Part shown: one piece after another, positions 55,264 to 64,000 of the stretch
Numbering within the stretch: the first letter of the stretch is position 1
How the letters are laid out: each line of letters opens with the position of its first letter
Assembly: GCA_964412615.1 (NCBI GenBank)
Contig: CAYPPK010000003.1
Location: 1-64,000, forward strand
Reading direction: 5' to 3'
Source of the DNA: CAYPPK01 sp964412615
GTDB lineage: Bacteria; Patescibacteriota; Minisyncoccia; Sungbacterales; HO2-52-23
DNA length: 64,000 bases
Program-made: the position numbers and the translations under genes
Notes under the pieces: model-generated
Told to the model about the DNA's origin: nothing
Databases searched by the model: none
Seen by the model: only the letters and a program-made list of their open reading frames with translations

Positions 55264-56457
55264 ATGGCAGAAAAATTTGAGCGGAAAAAGCCGCACTTGA
55301 ACGTGGGAACTATCGGCCATGTTGACCATGGCAAGACCACTTTAACCGCGGCCATTACCAAAGTCCTTAGTTTAAAAGGGCTTCCATCCAGAGTGGAATC
55401 GGTGGATCAAATAGATAACGCACCCGAGGAAAAAGCGCGCGGCATTACTATTGCTTTGCACCACTCCGAGTACGAAACCGAGAAACGTCACTATGCCCAC
55501 ATTGATGCTCCGGGACACGCCGACTACATCAAAAACATGATTACCGGAGCAGCTCAGATGGACGGCGCGATTTTGGTAGTTTCGGCAGCCGACGGTCCCA
55601 TGCCCCAGACTCGCGAGCATATTTTACTGGCTTACCAGGTAGGTGTGCCTCGAATTGTGGTTTTCTTGAACAAATGCGATATGGTTGATGATCCGGAATT
55701 GATTGATCTGGTAGAGGCTGAAGTTCGCGAACTTTTGAAAAAATATAATTTCCCCGGCGATGAGACTCCGATTATCAGAGGTTCAGGGCTGAAAGCTCTG
55801 GAAGCAACTTCTATCGAAGATCCCTGGGCCAAGAAAGTAGTTGAACTTGTTGAAGCGCTTGATAATTATATTCCCGAACCGGTTCGCGAAACCGACAAGC
55901 CATTTTTGATGCCGATTGAAGATGTGTTCTCCATTGAAGGACGCGGCACCGTGGTTACCGGCCGGGTGGAGCGAGGTAAAATAAAAGTAAACGAAGAAAT
56001 AGAAATTGTAGGCATGCGGCCTACCCAAAAAACCATTATCACCGGAATTGAAATGTTCAACAAATCCCTGGACGAGGGTATTGCGGGCGATAATGCCGGT
56101 ATTCTTTTGCGGGGCTTGAAAAAAGAAGATGTGGAGCGCGGGCAGGTTATCGTCAAACCAGGTTCCGTAACCCCGCATACTGAATTTGAGTCAGAAGTCT
56201 ATATTTTGAGCAAGGAAGAAGGCGGGCGCCATACTCCTTTCTTTGCCGGCTACAAACCCCAGTTTTATATCCGCACCACCGACGTGACCGGAGAAGTTAC
56301 TTTGCCGCAAGGAACCGAAATGGTTATGCCGGGAGACACCGTGCGTTTGGTGGTAAAATTGATCGTGCCGGTAGCTTTGGAGGAAAAACAGAGGTTCGCT
56401 ATCCGGGAAGGAGGTAAAACAGTCGGAGCGGGAGTAGTAACCAAGATCATTAAATAA
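55264..56457 (+). CDS. tuf: Elongation factor Tu
   Basis: GTPase that brings aminoacyl-tRNA to the ribosome, 397 aa. G1 [15 protein letters not shown]3 [16 protein letters not shown]4 NKCDMVDD are present, then domains II and III with [13 protein letters not shown] and the C-terminal [18 protein letters not shown] 55264 begins [20 protein letters not shown]; upstream in-frame codons lie in the leader. It has its own promoter and is followed by rpsJ after 16 nt. Confidence 0.98.
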   Translation: MAEKFERKKPHLNVGTIGHVDHGKTTLTAAITKVLSLKGLPSRVESVDQIDNAPEEKARGITIALHHSEYETEKRHYAHIDAPGHADYIKNMITGAAQMDGAILVVSAADGPMPQTREHILLAYQVGVPRIVVFLNKCDMVDDPELIDLVEAEVRELLKKYNFPGDETPIIRGSGLKALEATSIEDPWAKKVVELVEALDNYIPEPVRETDKPFLMPIEDVFSIEGRGTVVTGRVERGKIKVNEEIEIVGMRPTQKTIITGIEMFNKSLDEGIAGDNAGILLRGLKKEDVERGQVIVKPGSVTPHTEFESEVYILSKEEGGRHTPFFAGYKPQFYIRTTDVTGEVTLPQGTEMVMPGDTVRLVVKLIVPVALEEKQRFAIREGGKTVGAGVVTKIIK

Positions 56458-56473
56458 TCTTTCAAGAATCAGA

Positions 56474-56812
56474 ATGTCAGCAGCCAAAGCCACGGCAGAA
56501 GAAACAAAAGCGCGACTGCGCATAAAAGTTCGGGCCTATGACGCGAAAATAATTGACAACTCTGTCAAACAAATCGTGGATACGGCTATCAGGAACGGGG
56601 CTGAAGTAGTCGGCCCCGTTCCTCTGCCGACTGAAATTCATAAGTATACCGTGAACCGTTCGTCTTTTGTGCACAAAAACGCCCGAGAACAATATGAAAT
56701 GCGAGTGCACAAGCGTCTGATTGATATTATGAATCCTAACGCCAAAACCATTAATGCTCTGACTAACCTGAATCTTCCGGCTGGCGTAGACATAGAAATA
56801 AAGATGCAATAA
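56474..56812 (+). CDS. rpsJ: Ribosomal protein uS10
   Basis: A 112-aa small-subunit protein, slightly longer than E. coli S10 (103) because of a ~10-residue N-terminal extension ([11 protein letters not shown]). [20 protein letters not shown] and [19 protein letters not shown] are typical. It is joined to tuf here and its stop overlaps the next start (TAATG). In most bacteria rplC follows at once; here an unknown gene and two mobile-element-like copies come between. Confidence 0.97.
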   Translation: MSAAKATAEETKARLRIKVRAYDAKIIDNSVKQIVDTAIRNGAEVVGPVPLPTEIHKYTVNRSSFVHKNAREQYEMRVHKRLIDIMNPNAKTINALTNLNLPAGVDIEIKMQ

Positions 56813-57315
56813 TGGAAGAAAAAGCGCCCGAGCAACCAGATGTCGAGACCGCAGAGGATGATGCAGCGGGAGAGACAGAAACAGAGGAAGAACCCACGGC
56901 TGAAAAAATGCGCCAGGCAAATGAGCAATGGACCGAAGAATTGCGTCAGACGCGCACTCGGCTCCTGGAAATGATTTCGGGAGTAGACGAAGTAAATTCC
57001 CGAAAATACGCCGAGAAAGTTTTTTCTTTTGTTTCGTATCTCAACGGCTTGTATTATCAAATTCCGGAGTTTATCCCGCTGGCCGCTCTTAGCGCCCGCC
57101 TTAAGGAGGAGAAAAAAAGCCCCCAAATTGTAAGTGAGCGCATGGAAAAGGAAAGACACCGGATTTTTCAAAAAGAAATAAATGATGAAATGCGCAAACT
57201 AGAACGCGCTCTGGATCCCGAAGAAGCTAAAAGAATAAGGCAAAAAATTACCTTGGGCATTAATTCAGATATGCGAATGAGCGGAGGCAAACAACCGATA
57301 CCCTTTGAAAAATGA
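56812..57315 (+). CDS. Hypothetical acidic, helical protein inserted after rpsJ
   Basis: A 167-aa protein I do not recognise. The first ~30 residues are acidic and probably disordered (EEKAPEQPDVETAEDDAA). The remainder is helical: an alpha segment NEQWTEELRQTRTRLLEMIS, then SRKYAEKVFSFVSYLNGLYY and a final charged helix EEAKRIRQKITLGINSDMRM. It shares one base with rpsJ (TAATGG), so it is translationally linked to a ribosomal gene. Its place suggests a lineage-specific translation or assembly factor; this is inference. Confidence 0.65.
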   Translation: MEEKAPEQPDVETAEDDAAGETETEEEPTAEKMRQANEQWTEELRQTRTRLLEMISGVDEVNSRKYAEKVFSFVSYLNGLYYQIPEFIPLAALSARLKEEKKSPQIVSERMEKERHRIFQKEINDEMRKLERALDPEEAKRIRQKITLGINSDMRMSGGKQPIPFEK

Positions 57316-57372
57316 TGAATCCTTGAACTTTGTTTCTATCTATGCTATAAGAAACAGAGTTGAACGATTCAC

Positions 57373-57492
57373 CCCACACATAACTTGCACTGGTTATTAG
57401 CGCATGTTACTGCAGGTGGAGTGCAGGTAAAAAATCGTTTAAACTTGCTGGTATACCAGATTTTGGTCATACTCGTGCAAGTTATGTGTGGG
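57373..57492. mobile_element. 120-bp MITE-like element in the S10 operon
   Basis: Perfect 18-bp inverted ends CCCACACATAACTTGCAC (57373-57390) and GTGCAAGTTATGTGTGGG (57475-57492). The flanks ATTCAC (57367-57372) and GTTCAT (57493-57498) share TTCA and are the reverse complement type of the ATGAAT flank of the other copies. No gene inside. It lies 57 nt after the acidic-protein gene. Confidence 0.75.
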
Positions 57493-57612
57493 GTTCATCC
57501 CTCCACACTCCCAGAGGTTGTCGGGGAAATAGGGTTAAAACCCCGGATGAGTAAAATGCTGTTATTAGCCATTATTTGATAATCAGCTTTTAGAAAAATA
57601 ATCCGCAAAATG

Positions 57613-57635
57613 AAAAGGCGGTAGGCCTTTTTTTG
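57613..57635 (+). terminator. Terminator between the two elements
   Basis: AAAAGGC/GCCTTTT stem with a 5-nt loop and a run of T. It separates rpsJ and the following gene from rplC, so the ribosomal operon must restart. Confidence 0.75.
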
Positions 57636-57650
57636 TTGCCTAGTATGAAT

Positions 57651-57774
57651 CCCGCACATAACTTGTGCTGCGTAGTAATATATGTGCGGGGATAAATTAA
57701 TAAGCCATTGAATAATATTGCATCCATTTGTCCGTATCTTTTAGATCATACAAATAGTGCAAGTTATGTGTGGG
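57651..57774 (+). mobile_element. 124-bp MITE-like element abutting rplC
   Basis: Ends CCCGCACATAACTTGTGC (57651-57668) and GTGCAAGTTATGTGTGGG (57757-57774) match as inverted repeats with three mismatches in 18. Flanks are ATGAAT (57645-57650) and ATGAAG (57775-57780), the second being the rplC start codon. A second internal inverted pair, CCCGCACATA/TATGTGCGGG (57651-57660 and 57681-57690), forms a hairpin at the left end, as in the copy at 32556. Same length as that copy. It probably carries the rplC promoter (possible TTGCAT...TTAGAT near 57719). Confidence 0.78.
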
Positions 57775-58377
57775 ATGAAGGCGCTTTTGGGAGAAAAAAT
57801 AGGTATGAGCCAGATTTTTGATAAAGAAGGGAATGTAGTTCCCGTAACTTTAGTTAAAGTCTGGCCCAATGTAGTCCTGCAAGCAAAAACAAAAGAAAAA
57901 GATGGTTATACCGCGGTACAAATCGGGGCGGGAGAAAGAAAAGCTAAAAGGATTGCTCGACCCCAAGCCGAGCATTTTAAGGATTTGGGGAATTTCCGCA
58001 AAGTAAAAGAATTTAGAACCGAAGAAAAATTAGAGCGCGGAACAAAACTGGATGCCGGCCTTTTTCAAGAAGGAGAATTGGTGAAAGTAACCGGCATTTC
58101 CAAAGCCAAGGGATTTCAGGGCGTAGTTAAGCGGCACGGTTTTCACGGCGCTCCGGCCACCCACGGCACCAAGCATGCTCACCGCGAGCCCGGCTCTATT
58201 GGCGCTACTTGGCCGCAAAGGGTTATCAAAGGCATGCGCATGGCCGGCCGCATGGGAGGGGTGCGCATCACCACACGAAATCTGGAGGTTGCTAAAGTAG
58301 ACGTAGAAAATAATATGCTCGCCATCAAAGGGGCAGTTCCGGGGGTAAAAGGAACCTGGCTGGAAATAAAAGCATAA
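57775..58377 (+). CDS. rplC: Ribosomal protein uL3
   Basis: A 200-aa large-subunit protein. MKALLGEKIGMSQIFDKEG is the canonical start, so ATG 57775 is used; an in-frame ATG at 57766 in the element end would add Met-Cys-Gly plus the natural start. GFQGVVKRHGFHGAPATHG (Gln methylation site region) and HREPGSIGATWPQRVIKGMR are typical. It is first in the long S10/spc run, but its upstream region has been replaced by an element. Confidence 0.98.
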   Translation: MKALLGEKIGMSQIFDKEGNVVPVTLVKVWPNVVLQAKTKEKDGYTAVQIGAGERKAKRIARPQAEHFKDLGNFRKVKEFRTEEKLERGTKLDAGLFQEGELVKVTGISKAKGFQGVVKRHGFHGAPATHGTKHAHREPGSIGATWPQRVIKGMRMAGRMGGVRITTRNLEVAKVDVENNMLAIKGAVPGVKGTWLEIKA

Positions 58378-58381
58378 GTTT

Positions 58382-59014
58382 ATGAAAGTTTCTACTTATA
58401 ACCAAAAAGGAGATCAGACCGGAACCATAGAATTGCCTGACTCGGTATTTGGTTTAAAATTGAATCCGGATTTGGTTCAGCAAGTGGCAACTTCTCAAGC
58501 TGCTAATTTGCGCGTGCCGGTGGCGCATGCCCGAGGCCGAAGCGAAGTTCGGGGAGGAGGCAAGAAACCGTGGCGGCAGAAAGGAACCGGGCGAGCTCGC
58601 CATGGATCCATCCGCTCGCCGATCTGGAAAGGAGGCGGGGTAACGCACGGACCGCTTAAAGAAAAAATTTATAAAAAGAAAATAAATAGAAAAATGGCCA
58701 AGAAAGCTTTGTATATGGTGCTTTCGGCTAAAGCCAAGGATAAAGAATTGGTAGTTATGGAAAATTTGGAATTGCCGCAGGCAAAGACCAGATTAGCGGC
58801 CGAGATTTTCCGCAACATCAACAAAGCTTTCCCCGGCATTGAAAAAGGCAAAGGCGCTTTAGTAGCATTTTCTCCCCACGAGGTTAAAACCAAAATTGCC
58901 TTCAAAAATCTTCCCTATGTCGGAATTGACGAGGTAAGAAATTTGAATGCCCGGCAAGTTTTGCGCTATAAATACTTAGTTTTGACTGGGGCGGGGGCGG
59001 AAAATTTTAAATAA
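58382..59014 (+). CDS. rplD: Ribosomal protein uL4
   Basis: A 210-aa large-subunit protein lining the exit tunnel. VPVAHARGRSEVRGGGKKPW and KGTGRARHGSIRSPIWKGGG form the tunnel loop. It begins 4 nt after rplC and ends 3 nt before rplW. Confidence 0.97.
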   Translation: MKVSTYNQKGDQTGTIELPDSVFGLKLNPDLVQQVATSQAANLRVPVAHARGRSEVRGGGKKPWRQKGTGRARHGSIRSPIWKGGGVTHGPLKEKIYKKKINRKMAKKALYMVLSAKAKDKELVVMENLELPQAKTRLAAEIFRNINKAFPGIEKGKGALVAFSPHEVKTKIAFKNLPYVGIDEVRNLNARQVLRYKYLVLTGAGAENFK

Positions 59015-59017
59015 ATT

Positions 59018-59410
59018 ATGAAATTTTTAAATAAAATTTTAAAGCGCGAGGCAAAAGAAACTGCCGAGCCCAAGGGAAAAATCAGCCCGGAAAAACCGGC
59101 TGCGACAGAAATTAAAACCCTCAACGAAGGAGGCAGGATCAGGTTGGGCATCATCCGTACCCCGCGCCTGACGGAAAAAACAGCTGCCTTGGCCGATCAG
59201 AACAAATTTGTTTTTACGGTTACGGCCCGAGCCAATAAAGTTTTGGTAAAACAGGCGGTAGAAGAACGTTTTGGCGTAAAAGTTAGAAGAGTTAGTATGG
59301 TAAAGACTTTTGGCAAAGAGCGAAAACGCGGACGCCAAATTGGCTGGAAGCCGGGAATTAAAAAAGCAATAGTAACTTTAGCCGAAGGACAAACCTTAGA
59401 ATTTACTTAA
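59018..59410 (+). CDS. rplW: Ribosomal protein uL23 with N-terminal extension
   Basis: A 130-aa protein; uL23 is usually ~95-100 aa. The core starts around residue 47 (IIRTPRLTEKTAALADQNKF) and has VKVRRVSMVKTFGKERKRGR. The first ~40 residues (KREAKETAEPKGKISPEKPA) are a charged extension not found in E. coli. uL23 sits at the tunnel exit where SRP and trigger factor dock. Confidence 0.95.
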   Translation: MKFLNKILKREAKETAEPKGKISPEKPAATEIKTLNEGGRIRLGIIRTPRLTEKTAALADQNKFVFTVTARANKVLVKQAVEERFGVKVRRVSMVKTFGKERKRGRQIGWKPGIKKAIVTLAEGQTLEFT

Positions 59411-59413
59411 TCT

Positions 59414-60244
59414 ATGAAGCGCTATAAACCAACATCGCCGGCCCGCCGCCAAATGGAAATCATAAACTGGCGCGGCATGATTACCAAAAAAGAACCGGAA
59501 AAGGGGTTGGTATTTGGTTTTAAAAGGGACGTGGGGCGCAATGCCTTGGGAAGAATAACCACTCGCCACAAGGGCGGAGGTGCGAAGCGGCTTTGGCGGG
59601 AAGTAGATTTTAGATATGACAAGCGTGACATTCCGGCCAGAGTTGTTGCCATAGAATACGATCCCAACCGGACTGGTTTACTGGCTCTGCTGGTTTATCG
59701 CGACGGGGAAAAACGATATATTTTAGCTCCGCAAGGGATTAAAGTTGGCAGCGAGGTAATAACCTCGGAGCAAGCACCGGTAGAAATTGGCAACCGCCTG
59801 CCCCTGCGTAAAATCCCCGTAGGAACTTTTGTCTACAACGTGGAATTGGAGCAGGGCCGGGGCGCGCAATTAGCGCGTTCCGCGGGGGTGGGGGCTGTTG
59901 TGCTGGCGCAAGAGGGGGAATATACCAATTTGAAATTACCCTCCGGAGAAGTACGCAAAGTAAGTTCCGGCAACTGGGCTTCCGTAGGGGCTATCTCTAA
60001 CCCCGAGCATATGTTTATGACCATAGGCAAAGCAGGAAGAGCGCGCCATATGGGCATCCGGCCGACTGTGCGCGGAACCGCCATGAACCCGCGTGACCAT
60101 CCGCACGGAGGAGGCGAGGGCAGAACTCTGGTCGGAAGAAGAAGGGGTCCGGCTACTCCCTGGGGCAAGCCGGCCCGCGGCGTAAAAACCCGCAAAAAAC
60201 AAAAGAAATCCAATAAATTTATTCTTTCCCGCAGAAATAAATAA
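59414..60244 (+). CDS. rplB: Ribosomal protein uL2
   Basis: A 276-aa peptidyl-transferase-region protein. [40 protein letters not shown] and the C-terminal [20 protein letters not shown] (with the conserved His) are signatures. It lies 3 nt after rplW and 4 nt before rpsS. Confidence 0.98.
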   Translation: MKRYKPTSPARRQMEIINWRGMITKKEPEKGLVFGFKRDVGRNALGRITTRHKGGGAKRLWREVDFRYDKRDIPARVVAIEYDPNRTGLLALLVYRDGEKRYILAPQGIKVGSEVITSEQAPVEIGNRLPLRKIPVGTFVYNVELEQGRGAQLARSAGVGAVVLAQEGEYTNLKLPSGEVRKVSSGNWASVGAISNPEHMFMTIGKAGRARHMGIRPTVRGTAMNPRDHPHGGGEGRTLVGRRRGPATPWGKPARGVKTRKKQKKSNKFILSRRNK

Positions 60245-60248
60245 TCAT

Positions 60249-60572
60249 ATGCCGCGAAGCTTAAAAAAAGGTCCCTACATACATCCAGCCATTCTGAAAC
60301 ATTTGGGTCGGGTAACACCAGGCTCCAAAACTGTAATTAAGACTTGGGCGAGGAATTCTACTATTACTCCGGAAATGATCGGATTTATTTTCGGCGTGCA
60401 TAACGGCAAAAGTTTTATAGAAGTAAGAATTTCAGAAGATATGGTCGGCCACCGGTTGGGTGAGTTTGCTCCTACCAGAAAATTTATCCGCCACGGTGGA
60501 AGGATGCAAAAAGAATTGGAACAGAAAGCAGCTGAAGCAACTAAAGAAAAACCGGCTGAACCAAAAAAATAA
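60249..60572 (+). CDS. rpsS: Ribosomal protein uS19
   Basis: A 107-aa protein of the 30S head. [38 protein letters not shown] and the [15 protein letters not shown] stretch are typical. A ~15-residue Lys/Glu/Ala tail ([17 protein letters not shown]) extends the C-terminus beyond E. coli S19 (92 aa). Confidence 0.97.
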   Translation: MPRSLKKGPYIHPAILKHLGRVTPGSKTVIKTWARNSTITPEMIGFIFGVHNGKSFIEVRISEDMVGHRLGEFAPTRKFIRHGGRMQKELEQKAAEATKEKPAEPKK

Positions 60573-60578
60573 TAATTT

Positions 60579-61100
60579 ATGGAAATAACAGCGCAACTAA
60601 ATTATCTAAGAATGTCGCCTCGCAAAGTCCGCTTGCTGGCCAATCTTATCAAAGGTATGGAAATCAAACGGGCGGAATTGGAATTGCAATACGCAGGCAA
60701 GCGCTCGGCCGAGCCCCTGCTTAAGTTGTTGCGCTCCGCTGTGGCTAATGCTAAACATAATTTTCAACTGGCCGAAGAAGGGTTATATATAAAAAATATC
60801 TTAGTCAATCAAGGTCCGATTTTAAAAAGATCCATGCCGCGGGCCTTCGGGCGGGCGGCTCCCATTCGCAAGCGCACCAGCCATGTTTATCTGGTTTTGG
60901 ATACCCGGGCCCCCGTGAAAATTAAGCCTAGGAAACTTAGTAAAAAAGAAGAACCTTTGGTTCGGGAGGTCACCCGGGAAGATATTAAAGAAGAATTTGC
61001 CGATGATCAAGCTAAAGCAGAAAGGGAAATTCCCAAAGCAAAACCAAAAAGCAGAACGCCGGATTTCGTAAAAAGGGTATTTAAGCGAAAAGTAATATGA
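60579..61100 (+). CDS. rplV: Ribosomal protein uL22 with C-terminal extension
   Basis: A 173-aa protein (E. coli 110 aa). [19 protein letters not shown] and [20 protein letters not shown] are the core and the tunnel hairpin. The last ~60 residues ([20 protein letters not shown] and a basic end) are an extension typical of some CPR-type proteins. Overlaps rpsC by 4 nt. Confidence 0.95.
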   Translation: MEITAQLNYLRMSPRKVRLLANLIKGMEIKRAELELQYAGKRSAEPLLKLLRSAVANAKHNFQLAEEGLYIKNILVNQGPILKRSMPRAFGRAAPIRKRTSHVYLVLDTRAPVKIKPRKLSKKEEPLVREVTREDIKEEFADDQAKAEREIPKAKPKSRTPDFVKRVFKRKVI

Positions 61101-61804
61101 CCCACAGAGTTCATCCATACGTATTTAGAGTAGGGCAGCTGAAACCGTGGAAATCACGGTGGTTTAACCGTAAAAAATTTCAAGAATATTTGCGCGAGGA
61201 TACTTTACTGCGGGCTTGGCTGGAACGCCGGCTGCGCCAGGCACACATTGAATCAGTAGAAATAGAACGTTCTCCCAATACCGTACAGATAATCATTCGT
61301 ACCTCGCGGCCCGGTATTCTCATTGGCCGAGGCGGAGAAGGAGCCGAAAAACTAAAAGAAGAAATCAAGCGTGAACTGCAAAAAGTGGAAAAGAAATTTG
61401 CCTCCAAGAATACGGACATTCAAGGCAAAAAACCGGAAATCCGCTTAACCATAGAAGAAGTTCGCTCACCCGAAACTCATGCTGCCATTGCGGCTCAAAT
61501 GATTGTGGAAGATTTAGAAAAAAGAATCCCTTTTCGGCGAGTATTGAAGCAAGCACTGGAAAAAATTTCGGCCTCCCGGGAAGTAAAAGGTGTTAAGATT
61601 GCGCTTAAAGGGAGATTGGACGGAGCGGAAATGGCGCGCTACGAATGGGCTAAAAAGGGCAGAATTCCTCTGCAAACCCTGCGGGCCGATATTGATTACG
61701 CGGAAAAAACAGCTTTTACCACGTATGGCACGATTGGCATTAAGGTATGGATTTACAAAGGAGAAATTTTTGAAAAATCAAAAGAGAAAGACAATTTAGC
61801 CTGA
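61097..61804 (+). CDS. rpsC: Ribosomal protein uS3
   Basis: A 235-aa mRNA-entry protein with helicase-associated role. GVNP-like start is replaced by [20 protein letters not shown], then the KH domain [20 protein letters not shown] and the C-terminal domain [20 protein letters not shown]. The first residues are unusual, but the length is standard. Starts within rplV (ATGA). Confidence 0.97.
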   Translation: MTHRVHPYVFRVGQLKPWKSRWFNRKKFQEYLREDTLLRAWLERRLRQAHIESVEIERSPNTVQIIIRTSRPGILIGRGGEGAEKLKEEIKRELQKVEKKFASKNTDIQGKKPEIRLTIEEVRSPETHAAIAAQMIVEDLEKRIPFRRVLKQALEKISASREVKGVKIALKGRLDGAEMARYEWAKKGRIPLQTLRADIDYAEKTAFTTYGTIGIKVWIYKGEIFEKSKEKDNLA

Positions 61805-61806
61805 TT

Positions 61807-62211
61807 ATGTTGCAACCCAAAAAAGTAAAACATAGAAAATGGCACAAAGGCCGCACCAAAGGCCTGGAAACCAGGGGAACGGAACTTGCTTTTGGCGCTT
61901 TTGGTCTGAAATCTTTAGAACCGCATTGGATTACCGCCCGTCAGATTGAAGCTGCTAGACGAGCTATGACCCGTTATGTGCAAAGAGGAGGAAAGATCTG
62001 GATTAGAATTTTCCCTGATAAACCCGTGACCAAAAAACCGCCCGAAGTTACTTTGGGAGGAGGAAAAGGATCCGTGGACCATTATGTGGTCGCCATCAGA
62101 CCGGGGCGAATACTTTTTGAAATAGATGGCGTTACGCCGGCGATTGCCGAGGAAGCTTTGCGGCTGGCCGGACATAAACTACCAGTTAAAACAAAAATTG
62201 TAAAAAGATGA
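61807..62211 (+). CDS. rplP: Ribosomal protein uL16
   Basis: A 134-aa protein near the A-site. [40 protein letters not shown] and [20 protein letters not shown] are signatures. It overlaps rpmC by 4 nt (ATGA). Confidence 0.97.
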   Translation: MLQPKKVKHRKWHKGRTKGLETRGTELAFGAFGLKSLEPHWITARQIEAARRAMTRYVQRGGKIWIRIFPDKPVTKKPPEVTLGGGKGSVDHYVVAIRPGRILFEIDGVTPAIAEEALRLAGHKLPVKTKIVKR

Positions 62212-62390
62212 AAGCTTTTGACTTAAGACAAAAATCAAAAACAGAATTGCAAGATCTTCTGCAGGGCAAAAGAACACAAGCAGAGGAATTGAAATTTCTG
62301 TTGGGGCAAAAAAAGGTCAAAAATGTAAGGGAACTGGTGGAAATCAAAAAAGATATTGCTCGGATTTTAACTTTATTAAAAGGAAAATAA
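62208..62390 (+). CDS. rpmC: Ribosomal protein uL29
   Basis: A 60-aa helical protein at the tunnel exit. [20 protein letters not shown] and [20 protein letters not shown] match uL29. It overlaps rplP and lies 1 nt before rpsQ. Confidence 0.95.
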   Translation: MKAFDLRQKSKTELQDLLQGKRTQAEELKFLLGQKKVKNVRELVEIKKDIARILTLLKGK

Positions 62391-62391
62391 T

Positions 62392-62652
62392 ATGCGGAAA
62401 TTAACAGGAACCATAGTTTCAGATAAAATGCAGAAGACAGTAATCGTCCGCGTTGACCGTTTACAAAAGCATCCCAAATATAAAAAGTATTTTCGGGTAT
62501 CGCGCAAGTTCAAAGCCCATGCGGAAAAAAATGAGTACAAAATCGGCGACCAAGTTTTAATTCAGGAAACCAAGCCGCTTTCCAAGGATAAACGCTGGAA
62601 AGTTATAGCTCTGACTAAACGCCTGCCGGAGCTAGAAACCGAAGCCGAATAA
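62392..62652 (+). CDS. rpsQ: Ribosomal protein uS17
   Basis: An 86-aa OB-fold small-subunit protein. [20 protein letters not shown] and [40 protein letters not shown] match the family. Usual position between rpmC and rplN. Confidence 0.96.
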   Translation: MRKLTGTIVSDKMQKTVIVRVDRLQKHPKYKKYFRVSRKFKAHAEKNEYKIGDQVLIQETKPLSKDKRWKVIALTKRLPELETEAE

Positions 62653-62656
62653 AATT

Positions 62657-63022
62657 ATGATACAACCAAGGTCAATGTTAAAAGTAGCGGACAATTCCGG
62701 AGCAAAATTGCTCCAGGTCATTAAGGTTTTGGGTGGAACCAGACGTCGCTATGCCGGATTGGGAGATACTATTGTGGCTTCGGTTAAAGTGGCCGAACCT
62801 CGCAAACCAGTCAAGAAAAAAGATGTAGTGCGGGCAGTAATTGTACGTCAGCGCGCGCCTCTCCGCCGCAAGGACGGTTCTTATGTGCGCTTTGATGACA
62901 ATGCCGCAGTAGTAGTGGACGGAGTGGAACCCAAAGGCGGACGTATTTTTGGACCAGTGGCTAGAGAACTGCGCGATCGGGGATTTACTAAAATAATTTC
63001 ACTTGCCGCTGAGGTTGTTTAA
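62657..63022 (+). CDS. rplN: Ribosomal protein uL14
   Basis: A 121-aa protein at the subunit interface. [40 protein letters not shown] and [20 protein letters not shown] are typical. Ends just before rplX with no spacer. Confidence 0.98.
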   Translation: MIQPRSMLKVADNSGAKLLQVIKVLGGTRRRYAGLGDTIVASVKVAEPRKPVKKKDVVRAVIVRQRAPLRRKDGSYVRFDDNAAVVVDGVEPKGGRIFGPVARELRDRGFTKIISLAAEVV

Positions 63023-63334
63023 ATGATTATGAAAATAAGAAAAGGTGACCGAGTTAAAATTAGAACTGGTAACGACCGGGGCAAGGTCGGAAAAGTTTTA
63101 GTTGCCATTCCAGAGGAAAGAAAAATTGTAGTGGAAGGATTAAATATAAAAAAGAAACATGTCCGACCTCGCCAGCAAGGGAAAAAAGGAGAATTAGTGC
63201 GTATCCCCGCGCCCTTTCCGGTTTCTCGCGCGGTACTAATTTGTCCGCATTGCGGTAAGCCAACCAGAGTTGGATTTAATCTAAAAAATGAGGAAAAGCG
63301 CCGCGCTTGCAAAAAATGTAAAGCAGAAATTTGA
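63023..63334 (+). CDS. rplX: Ribosomal protein uL24
   Basis: A 103-aa KOW-domain assembly initiator. MKIRKGDRVKIRTGNDRGKV is the KOW motif and VEGLNIKKKHVRPRQQGKKG follows. The C-terminal CPHCGKPTRVGF...CKKCKAEI has two CxxC pairs and probably binds zinc. ATG 63023 or 63029 may be used. Confidence 0.96.
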   Translation: MIMKIRKGDRVKIRTGNDRGKVGKVLVAIPEERKIVVEGLNIKKKHVRPRQQGKKGELVRIPAPFPVSRAVLICPHCGKPTRVGFNLKNEEKRRACKKCKAEI

Positions 63335-63341
63335 AATATTT

Positions 63342-63878
63342 ATGGCTTACTTGCAGGAAAAATATAATAAAGAGGCAGTCCCGGCCATGCAGGCCAAATT
63401 TGGTTATAAAAATTCTATGGCGGTTCCGAAAATAGAAAAAGTGGTAATTAATGTCGGCGTGGGCAGATTTCGGGAAGAAAAAGAGCGCCAAGACATAGAA
63501 AAATATTTGGCTTTAATTACCGGGCAAAAAGCTGCCCCCCGTCCGGCGCGCCAAGCCATCGCTGCTTTCAAAACCAGAAAAGGATTGATAATCGGCTACC
63601 AAGTAACTTTGCGCGGAAAACGAATGCATGATTTTCTGTCTCGTTTAATCAATATTGCTTTGCCGCGTACCCGTGATTTTCAAGGTCTGGATAGCAAAGC
63701 TTTTGACCAAAAAGGAAATTTGACAATTGGCATAAAAGAAAATATAGTATTTCCCGAGATGATCGGTGAAGACTACCGATTTTTGTTTGGGTTGGAGGTT
63801 ACAGTGGTAACTACTGCTCGCACTAAAGCCGAGGGCATGGAATTATTAAAATTAATGGGGTTTCCTTTAAAGAAATAA
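63342..63878 (+). CDS. rplE: Ribosomal protein uL5
   Basis: A 178-aa 5S-rRNA-binding protein. MAYLQEKYNKEAVPAMQAKF is the family start (63342); an upstream in-frame ATG at 63288 lies inside rplX. KIEKVVINVGVGRFREEKER, GLIIGYQVTLRGKRMHDFLS and FPEMIGEDYRFLFGLEVTVV are typical. Confidence 0.97.
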   Translation: MAYLQEKYNKEAVPAMQAKFGYKNSMAVPKIEKVVINVGVGRFREEKERQDIEKYLALITGQKAAPRPARQAIAAFKTRKGLIIGYQVTLRGKRMHDFLSRLINIALPRTRDFQGLDSKAFDQKGNLTIGIKENIVFPEMIGEDYRFLFGLEVTVVTTARTKAEGMELLKLMGFPLKK

Positions 63879-63879
63879 A

Positions 63880-64000
63880 ATGGCAAAGAAATCAGTAATT
63901 GCTCGGGCTCTTCGCAAGCCAAAATTCAAATCGCGAGTAGTGCGGCGATGTTTCCGCTGCGGGCGCAAGCGTGGTTATTTGCGTGATTTTGATCTTTGCC
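63880..64000 (+). CDS. rpsN: Ribosomal protein uS14, zinc-binding type (cut by window end)
   Basis: The first 40 residues (MAKKSVIARALRKPKFKSRV and then RRCFRCGRKRGYLRDFDLC) are present. CFRCGR is the first Cys pair of the type Z form, which binds zinc. It begins 1 nt after rplE. The remainder lies outside the window. Confidence 0.95.
   Translation, partial: MAKKSVIARALRKPKFKSRVVRRCFRCGRKRGYLRDFDLC

Noticed and set aside
57385..57579. 64-residue open frame within and after the element at 57373
   Set aside because: It starts in the inverted repeat, has no ribosome binding site and no protein-like features.
1..64000. CRISPR array or rRNA genes
   Set aside because: No regularly spaced direct repeats of 25-40 bp and no rRNA signature sequences were seen on either strand.

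Overview
This window looks like a piece of a Patescibacteria (CPR) genome, most probably of the Parcubacteria type. That assignment is inference from gene content: tightly packed genes with ATGA overlaps, a minimal ribosomal and cell-division core, B12-dependent ribonucleotide reductase, competence genes (dprA, split comEC), reduced versions of Mfd and Rel, CPR-style ribosomal proteins, and few biosynthetic pathways. The genetic code appears standard, because TGA ends many intact genes. A 10-N assembly gap at 47015-47024 shows that this is a scaffolded draft.

Layout. 1-9.7 kb: the end of leuS, glmS, a three-gene set that together resembles ATP-citrate lyase (ATP-grasp subunit, CoA-binding subunit, citryl-CoA lyase-like subunit), a GNAT, two HAD phosphatases, yvcK, tsaC and dcd. 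9.7-12.5 kb: glyA with an in-frame TGA, then a GIY-YIG nuclease gene enclosed by perfect inverted repeats, a MazG-like gene and a small membrane protein. 12.7-18.7 kb: an accessory block with a rhodanese, a RadC-N-like HhH protein, a large DNA methyltransferase with a nuclease-like C-terminus, a membrane TPR protein and two winged-helix regulators, bounded by inverted copies of one 27-bp hairpin. 18.7-24.4 kb: small proteins, folD (also with an in-frame TGA), PAP2 phosphatase, IscA-like protein, tRNA-Leu and parAB. 24.4-32.5 kb (minus strand): rel, topA, dprA, short mfd, a small hypothetical gene and pth. 32.6-46.4 kb: lepB, a degraded HisRS-like protein, HIT, rpsU, yqeY, ybeY, ftsA, ftsZ, nrdJ with its cofactor gene cobO, comEC in two parts and a large adenylate kinase-like protein. 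46.4-50.9 kb (minus): NDT-like, Nudix, a zinc-ribbon/Vsr-like nuclease, tRNA-Pro, a hydrolase, pepA and rpmB. 51-64 kb: an M50 protease, then rpsL-rpsG-fusA, tuf-rpsJ and the S10/spc ribosomal operon up to rpsN.

The most striking pattern is a small mobile-element family. Four segments (11508-11795, 32556-32679, 57373-57492, 57651-57774) end in inverted copies of CCCACACATAACTTRCAC and are flanked by direct repeats of the form ATGAAT. The 288-bp copy contains only a GIY-YIG nuclease gene. The other three are 120-124 bp and non-coding, like MITEs. Three of the four sit exactly at the start codon of the next gene (mazG-like, lepB, rplC), so that the duplicated target ATGAA(T) restores the ATG. 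This may be a very small transposon mobilised by a GIY-YIG enzyme; that mechanism is inference.

Other themes are one-carbon genes glyA and folD each broken by one TGA, nrdJ next to its cobalamin adenosyltransferase gene, several promoters whose -10 box lies only 5-9 nt before the start codon (probable leaderless mRNAs), and heptanucleotide arrays inside the leuS coding sequence.
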